Source: a virus
Length of the DNA: 25,082 nucleotides
Virus record (IMG/VR): IMGVR_UViG_3300025785_000086
Span: 1-25,082 of that record
Reading direction: 5' to 3' (one strand)
Shown: piece by piece, positions 5,461-14,400 of the stretch
Numbering within the stretch: position 1 is the first letter of the stretch
Layout of the letters: each line of letters begins with the position of its first letter
Notes under the pieces: model-generated
Told to the model about the DNA's origin: nothing
Seen by the model: the letters and a program-made list of their open reading frames with translations, nothing else
Database searches by the model: none
Translations under genes and position numbers: made by a program

Positions 5461-8400
5461 TTTGCTCTAGGATGTTTTCTTTAATCCGCTTGTATTCGTC
5501 AATCTTTTGACGTTTTAACTCTGGGGTCATCTTAGAGGCTGGCAAGTCTTCGATTCTACGGATCTCGGCATTGACGTTGACCAGGCTCTGGTTAGCCGAC
5601 TCAGTAAATCCATAGGCTGTAATCTCGCCTTTATGGTCATTAAACCATTCCTTGCCTTCTTCTTTATGGCCATGCTGCATCAGGTTCTTATAAGTCCCCA
5701 TAGCCACGTCAGCACGTTGTTTAAGGTCATAGAATAGGTCTTCCCTACCTCTGCCCACCTCAGGGGCTACAAACGAGCCATAGAGGATATTATCCCTTTC
5801 CTGAGGGCTTGCCTTGTTACCATTAAATAGGTTAGATCCCCACATTGCAATAGCAGCCACAGAGCCACCCAGACCACGCATAATATGGTCAGCTTCCATA
5901 GGGTTCAAAAGACGGTGATCTGTTCCTAGACCGCTTACTGCACTCATCCACTTACCGAGCTCTGAAGTGCTGCCACGGAACTGTTTAAAGGCAGCCAGAT
6001 TCTTCATACCTTCTGGGGTTACTGTGCCGCCTGTATAGAAGTCATGGTTAATTGCTATCTCAAGGAAAGGTTTGATACCCGTTGGGACTGGGGCAGACCC
6101 CAATGGGCCAAGTAACGCATCCACTGCACCTTCTTTGAGTACTTTCCGTAACCTTGCATTATCGATGGCATCTTTTGTCCCCTCCTTAGTGATCTTGTTA
6201 TAAAGCAATTCAGGAATCGTTTTAAAGAAATAACTAGCCGATGTATGCATAGGAATTAACAATGAATGTTCATATCCAATAGTTTGCATCAATGACTTAG
6301 GAATGACGAAGTTGCGCATCTTGGTCTGGTCATCCATCTTCTTGTATTCATCATCGTCCCCTACCGCCATAGAGTAAAGCAGGCAAGTAGAGGCTAAGAG
6401 GCCAGCTGAAACAGCTAAACGGGTCATGGCTTGTTGACGGTCAATACCACGAAGACCACCGCTAACGCTAGTTACTTTAGCGCCTGTTAGGGCTTCAATA
6501 CCGCCAGCCACTGGTTCGGCCAAAGCTTGTGCTAAGACATCAATCTGCTGGGCATAGGCATTCATGAAGGCAATAGTACGATTAAGGAACTGGGCTGTTC
6601 TAGCATGACCCCGTTTATCAAAGTCAATAATGTTGGTTGCAGCCAAAATTGCTTTACGCTGATCCCCGCCAGTTTCTTTCATGACTTGAATATAGACTGC
6701 TCTACGCTGAGCAATATCAGAGGCATCAGAGATCTTATCGAGGATGTTGGCTATCTTTGCCATCTTAGACTGGTTAATCAAACCAATCTCTTGTTTGTAT
6801 TGGTGTTCAGCTGTTCTAGCGGCTGAGTGATATCCACCGATACCATGAGCCTTGAGCAACTCTACAATGTCATCATTTTGAGTTAAGCCTGCAGCAAACG
6901 AAGTAAACACACGGCCAAACAAGGCAGCTGGGTTCTTCACGCCAGATACCAGCGCAGCTGTAGGAGCATCCATAAATAGCTGTTTGATTTGGAATACGCC
7001 AGAGAAGGTAATCGATCTACGCAAGCCATTGGCAAAGAAAGCCAAGACTTCATTCATTGGAATCTGAATGTTCTCAATACCAATAACAGAACGAGCAACT
7101 AATGGGTCAGCAATCTGAATATGGATTTTTCTGCCGTTGACCAGGATGCGGACAATCCCTTTAGAGAAGTCTTCCTTAGGAAATACTTTGAGCTTGCCCT
7201 TCTCATTACGGGTTCCATACTCTTGAGCAATACGGTTGGCTGCGTAGTTCTTAATTGAATTACGGGTAGTAACCATGACGTTATGCAACATATTGTCTAC
7301 GATGTCATCAATATCAGCCGTTACCTTTCCTTCTTTGAAACGATGCTCTCTGGCTACGTTTCTAACACCTTTAGAGCCATAGATCGGTGCATGGGGATCA
7401 GTCTGCTCATCTTGAATACGCTGCCAAGGAACATAATCCTTGATAGCCCGAAGGGTATCAGCCCGCTTCTTGCTGATGATTCTAGAGTGCTCCATCATGT
7501 CAATCATGTTCTTATTGACAGCAGACCAGTTTTTCATCATCTCTTTGAGCTCTGGATACTCTTTATCTAAATTAATAAAGTCTTCAATAGCCTCATCAGT
7601 CATGTTAACTTTTTGCAGAGCAATAGAGATATTCTTAAAGTCCTGCTGGGCTTCTTCAATTTCTGCCAATAGATTGAGCTGGCGATCAGGAGGAGTGCTT
7701 GGATCCAACTGCTCGGCTTTGAGGTTCTCCAGTTCTGCTTCACGGTCTAAGTATTCTTGGACGATGCTCTTAGAACGCTTAGCTTCAAAGTAAGCCTGAA
7801 TGACATTCGCAGCCCGTTGCACACCAATCTGTTTTTCTAATTGATGTTTGATAGTCAGGATGTTGGCCATCGAGAACTTATCTTTGACGGCACGATACAT
7901 CTGCAGATTAGGATCAAAATACAGTTTACCCAGCATAATGACTTGCGTACCAATACGGGCAGCCTTCAGAGCCTGGTTCATCGCTACAGAGGCAATAGCA
8001 CGGCCTTCGCCATCTTCTAGCATACGACCATAGCGATCTGCATCAGCTGCAGTCAAGCCAGCTGTAAAGTCAGTCATATTGACACGGGTAGTCAGCAGAG
8101 CACGGTCTACGTTACCAACCATGTTATTGACAGCCATGCGGGGTGACTCCTTCATCTTGGCTACGGTATTCTTAGCATCCTGATATCCACCCAGCAATCG
8201 ATCTACTACGGTGTTAGAAAGGTGGATAGGGGCATCATTACGCTCATGTTTCGCCAATAGCTCATCGGTCTTTTCAACGCTAAACAAGAACTCTGTTTTA
8301 TATTTACCAGAGCCGATGAAGTCAACCAGCATCTTCTTATGGTCTCTTGGTGTTTCACCTTTGATTAAATCATTAAAGGTCTTGTAAATGGTATAAGTAT

Positions 8401-11400
8401 TATCAAAGCCAAAGAGCTTTTTCAAAGCTTCCATGACTTGTTTGATAGCCATAGTAAAGCGATGCCAAGGAGTTCCTAGCTTAGCAGCCATCAGCTTCTC
8501 AGCATTGACCGCCCAGAACTCAGAAGGATTAATGTATTGATACATATCCTGAGAAGGCAGGATTCTCATAGCATGAGCAAAGTTCTCCTCTGAAGGCCTA
8601 TCAACATAGTCAAGGATAGCCTTGAAATAATCTTGCGATTTGGTATCGGTGTTCTTCTTAATAGCCTTTTCTAAACTAGCTCTCCATGCTTCAATGAGAT
8701 TTTGCTGGGTCTGCGGATCCATCATCTGCTCTAATGTGTGCATGAGCTCATGGCGAATAGTGCCAGCATTGACAGCACCTGTCGTTTTATACAGGGTAAT
8801 TAATCTATCGGCAGCATCAAACAGACCAGCTGCAGTAAATCCTTGCTTATCTTTAAAGGATTTGACAGACATTTTCAAACCGCTAAGCAGGGCAGGCGTA
8901 TTGTTATAAATGTATTTAATGACATCTAGGACATCTTTACTGATGTTACCTTTATCATATTCATCTAAAGCCTTAGCCATGAAACGCTCTGGAGAATCTT
9001 TACGCTCTGCAGTTAACTTCTTATCTTCAGATAGCTCTTTGGCCAGTTGCTCAAGTTCAGTCAATCTCCGCTGAACATCAATACCAATTTCGCCTTTAAT
9101 AATTTTGCGTTTTTCAGCAGTGATTCCACGTCTAGCTTCTGCGTGTTCTTTTACTTTATTCTCATGAATCCGAGCAATACGCTCCTTCATTTCCTTAGGA
9201 ATAATAACGCTTGGAGTAACCGTTGCTTTTGGTGGAGCAAACATCTCTCTAGCTTTGTCTTTAGGGCTAGAGGCAATCAGGGTATCTCCACGGTCATTGA
9301 GGATGTAATCGATGGCTGCTTTAGCCTTGGACTCATCGTAGACTCGTGTGTACATGGTATTGCCAGACTTGTAGAAGTCACCAGTAAACTTTAATAGTCC
9401 AGGATCTAAGAAGAATGTGCCACCCTCTTTTTTGGAGCTGGGGACATTAAACTGATACTGGTTGCCATGCTTAGATATGCGTAATACATTGTCACCAGAA
9501 GTCACTACGCCATTGACTTCATTCATAAACCGCATAGCATTATCAGCATTGGTAATACGAATAGGGGCTTCTCTTTGAGCTTTCTCAAAGTCATAGGTGC
9601 GTGGCATGAGAATACCTTGACCAGTCGTGCCATCAGATTTGGTGTAGGACATAATCTGTCCTTGATTCTTAACCGCATCAGAAGCAAAACCAGCCAAAAT
9701 GTTACCTGTCACCATCCAGCGTTTCTCACGTCTGACATTAGATCCTTTATCAAATAGATCTATGAGACGGATCATCTCTGCTTTTTGAGTTTCTGGGTTA
9801 TACCAGTTGATATAGTCTTCTTTATTTAACTGGTATGTGCTACCAATCTGGGAGAAGTTAATCGTAATAGCTTTAGCATCACCGTTAGCCAAAGCAATAT
9901 GCATCTTCCAGTCAGAGCCCGCAACAGGATTGGCTGTCTTCTTTTTATTCTCTAAATCGGTTACAACACCATAGACAAATATGCCCTGATTGTTCTTAAT
10001 AGAGATTGGTGTACCAATTGGATAGTTTCCTAAAATAGACTTAATATGCTGATACTGAAGGTTTAATTGACCTTTATAAGTATCAATCTTGACTTGGTCT
10101 GCACCCTTTTCTTGCAAAGCTGCCAGTTGAGCTTGCCCGTATTCAGCTGCTCGTTCTTTAACACCATTCAGTAATTCATTGGTGATTCTATAACGGTCTT
10201 CTGACATATTGCTGCCAACACGCTCAGCAATCTTTTCATTTACCTCTTGGGAAGAATAAGGTTTAACTGTCCGCTTGACATCGACCTTTTCCATATAAGC
10301 TGGCTGGGCAAACAAAGATTGCTCACCTTTGTCTTCAGTAATCGGCTGGGAAGACAAAGTCTCAGCATCTAGGTCAGCAGCTTTAGCTTCAAGCTTGTTA
10401 GTTCCCATGCTATTTTCACGATCTACTAAATCGTTATAGCGATCAATCAAGTCTTTGTAGATCTCTTCTTGTTCTTTAATTGGCAACATAGGAATGTAGC
10501 CAGTCAGTCTACGAATATCATCTTCTTTGGCATCGGTTGGATCTTCAATCAGATCAACTACCCGTTTACCACCAAGGGCTTCATGAACCTCAGGGTTATC
10601 CCGTAGATACTCTTGAGCAATCTGGCCACCGTAGTCATTCATAAAGTCTACGGCTCCTTCGGCTGTCACAGCAGACTTACGAGAAGCTGTTGTATTCGCA
10701 TTTAAAGATGCCATCTTTTTGAGCAAGACCGCAGCTGGGCGCATCTCAGCTGGAATATCAGCCATCATCTGAGAGTAAGCTGGGGCTACCACTTGACCTG
10801 TTCTATGAACACGGCCTAGCATTTGCATATGGGTATCAATGTTCTTTTCTGGTTGAACAATGATCATATGGCGTTTGCGTTGATCTTTGAATTTGCTAGA
10901 GGCGTGTAAGGACAAGCCAGTAGATCCAGCTTGGTTCAAAATAATGACATCGGCTTTTCCAGTATTAAATGCATCAACTGCATTAACCCGCTGCTTGATA
11001 TTGGCAGAACGAGATGTCAGGATTGGAATGCCGCTTTCATAGTTCAAAGTTGAAGTACGACCAGTGATCTCTTCTGTCTTGTATCCAGCTTTACGCAGCT
11101 CATTGTGCATATAGTCGATTGGGGATATTGGAGCAGAACCGAAGCCAGCATTCTCAATAAACTCTTGAATCTTTTTATATTGAGCTACCATGACTGGGCC
11201 CAGGTCTTCATCAGTCAGACGATACTGTTGTTTGCCCTGTGGAGTCTTGATGGTAAGCATCCGCTGTTTTTCAAGATACTTTAGGTATAAGTCTTTGAAC
11301 GACAGATTTACTGGATCTCCAACATTGATTCCCATCTCATCGGCATAACTTTGCAAGAATGAGCCCATCGTATTGGAAACAGTCAATACAACCTTCTCGC

Positions 11401-14400
11401 CATTTTTAAGGCTTTCTATGGCGTGTTTGACAGAATCTTGGGCTTTCAAAGACAACAACATTTGGTCAATCAAGTTGTGCATGACTGAACCAAAGTTAGC
11501 CTGTTGAACCTGGGTCTTCTCGCCTTCCATGCTGGCTCTACCACCAGTCTGATCTAATGACTTTTGTAGATCTTTAACAGCCCCTTCTTTAGCACGGGAG
11601 AAAGCCAGAATGTCCCGCATAGAGGTAGCCATGTTTTCAGCCGTCTGCTTATCTACTTTAGTCTCTTGTGTCTGATAAGTAACACCAGCAAAAGTTCTTT
11701 CTCTGCGAATATATTGACCCACCTTAGTCAACATATTGGCAACGATCTGTTGCATTGGAATGCCACCTAGCTTAATTGCATCAGCCAGTTCATTGATGTT
11801 ATTGACTGCTAACTTCATGTCTGTGCTGGAATATAAATCCATCACATCTGGGCGTTTAGCATAAGTAGCAGAAGAGAAGAATGTGCCGTAAGCGTTATCA
11901 ACCAAGTCACGAACAAAAGCAGCACGGCCAGTAGCCAAGCTCTTGCCTTCAGATTCGTTAGCCCGCTGTTCTTTGCTACGGGCTTGAGTTTCACCAGCAC
12001 CGCCAGCATTATGACTTTCGTCAAAGATCATGTAATTGCCAAGGCCAAACTCTTTGATAAAGCGTTGACGTTCTGTTTCTTTACCCTTAACACTTTGCAG
12101 CTGGCTATAAGTTGTAAAGATTACCTTGTAATCGCCAAGGCTTTCTTTTTCTCGCATAGCCTTTAATATGTCATCTAAAGCTTTGCCAGACTTTGGAGCT
12201 CTTAACGTAAGATGATTTTCTGTTACCTCATTACCAACTTTGCGGTATAAGGTATAAGGAATAGCTTCACTAGAGTTGGTAATTAAAATTCTTGGCTTGG
12301 CAGTGTCTAATCCAAGTTCTTTGGTCATGCCGATATCATCCATATCACGGATCATATCGGAGTAAAGGTTTGGCTTTTCAGTAACAAAGATAGGCACTTT
12401 GTCGTTTTCGATAGCATACTTAATCATCGCAGCCACAACACGACCTTTACCAATACCTGTTTGGTCACCAATAATAAATCCTTTACCAGCCTCGGCATTA
12501 CGAATGGCTAATGTTAAAGCATCAACTTGCTCAGCTGAAAACTTCTCTTTAAGGGTCTCAGGATCCATGTGCAAGGCTTCTGCCACATATTCATCAACAT
12601 TACCTACTTCGTCCTCTACCTTAGAGATTGATTCATCAATTGATTGAGCCATCGCTTTAGGAACTAATGTTCCAACAGAAGCTGCTTGTGAATGTGGCTC
12701 GTATCCTACTTGATGTCCTGTTTCAGTCTCTTGGCCTCTGCGGTCTGCTAATCCAGACTCGACTCGTGTACCTGAGACAACGCTAGGGCCACCCACTGGG
12801 CTAGGCTCGTTTCTTGCAGCGCCTTCTCTGCCACTGGGTCGCTTTTCTCCACCTTCGCTGGGAACGGGTCCTCGATTGCTGCCACGTTCAGGTTCGTTAG
12901 CAAATCCAGGTTGTCCTGCACTAACGCCTGCCCCAGTTGGTTCGGGTGCTCCACGTTTGCTAGGCTCATTCTCAGACACGCCTCGTCTGCCGCCTTCTGC
13001 GGGTTTTGCTCCTTGAACACTAGGCTCACCACTCGGTCTGCCAGTGCGTTCACCCACTGCTTCTGGTTTAGGTTCCCCTGTGGGACGTTCACCGATGTCA
13101 GCTCTGGTGGGCACGACATTTTCTCTGGATACCACGCTAGGTTCATTTAACTTCTCCTTGAGTTCTTCGTATGTAGTAATTTGCTGTGGGAGTTCCGCAG
13201 CTGGTAAGGCTCTTTGTGACTGACCTTTTCCATCAATAACAATGACATCTACAGGGTAAGAAGCTCCCTGTTTACTGTACATATCCCCAGCTACGGAGAA
13301 ATGGTCAACTACGTTGTAATCTTTGTAGAGGTTGTAATAAAACTCTCGTTTTGCTTTTTGACGATATCCTTCACGCCTTGCATCTTCGCCTTCAGCACGA
13401 ACACCGCCTAAGATCAATACGGCTCTGCCATTAGCTGGCATATCATTTAAAGCTTTGTATGAAATAGCATGATCTATTTCTCTAGTGGTTTTTCCGTAAA
13501 CATGAAATTCTTCGCCAATAGAACCAAAAGGAGGGTTGGCAATGACTACATCGACAGGATTTATGGATTTAAGAACTGCATTTTCATTAGATACTTTTGC
13601 ACCTGGAAGCACCTTTTTGAGCATTTCATAGCGTGTGCTGTTTAATTCATTGGCAATTACATTTTTAGGATTGGCTGCCAGCAACAACATACCGTTACCA
13701 GCTGTTGGTTCGTACACGGTTGTCTTATCAGTAATGCCAGCTAGTTGTGATGCAATGTAAGCCAATGGAGCTGGGGTAGAGTAAGCCTGCTCACGAACAC
13801 TGGTCGAAGACCGAACAGCCAGATTGGGTTGCTGATTGTATAAATTAACCAACCCTTGATAGATTTCTGCTGGCTTGCGATCTTTATGGGCAATCTTCTG
13901 TGCAGCAAGAACTACACCTACCTCTACCGCTTCATCAGCCTGTTTAGCAGCCTGTGTACCAGCTTCAATCTTCTGGCCAGTCATATCAGAAATAAACTTA
14001 CGGGCTTCTACGATAGTCCCAAAGCTGTTGCCATATAGAAAATGCTGGGAAATAGCTTCTGCAATCTTGAACTTGCCATCTGGTGTAGCTAAGTCAACCT
14101 TAACTTCAGCTTTAGGAGCTTCTTCTTCTAGCTCTTCTAATTTCTGAACACCAGCTACTTCAGCAATTGGGGTCGCTTGATCTGGATAGTTACCAGACAT
14201 TCCAATATAAGCACCCTGTAAGTGATTAAGGTTAATCTTGTCTGCTGCTTCTTTACCAAACTTCTCACGGATTGTGTCCCTGACAAACTTGGCTGCCGCC
14301 TTGAACTTGTGATAGCCCAGACGGAAAGCAGCATCCATTAAACGGGTAAGGATAGGCAGAAGACGTTGTTCGTCCTCTGGCATCATATTCATACGAGTAT

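Noticed and set aside
7283-9757. Several 60-117-codon plus-strand ORFs opposite the giant gene
   Set aside because: They are antisense to a continuous coding frame with clear domains, have no ribosome sites or recognisable motifs, and show shadow-like Ser/Leu-rich composition.
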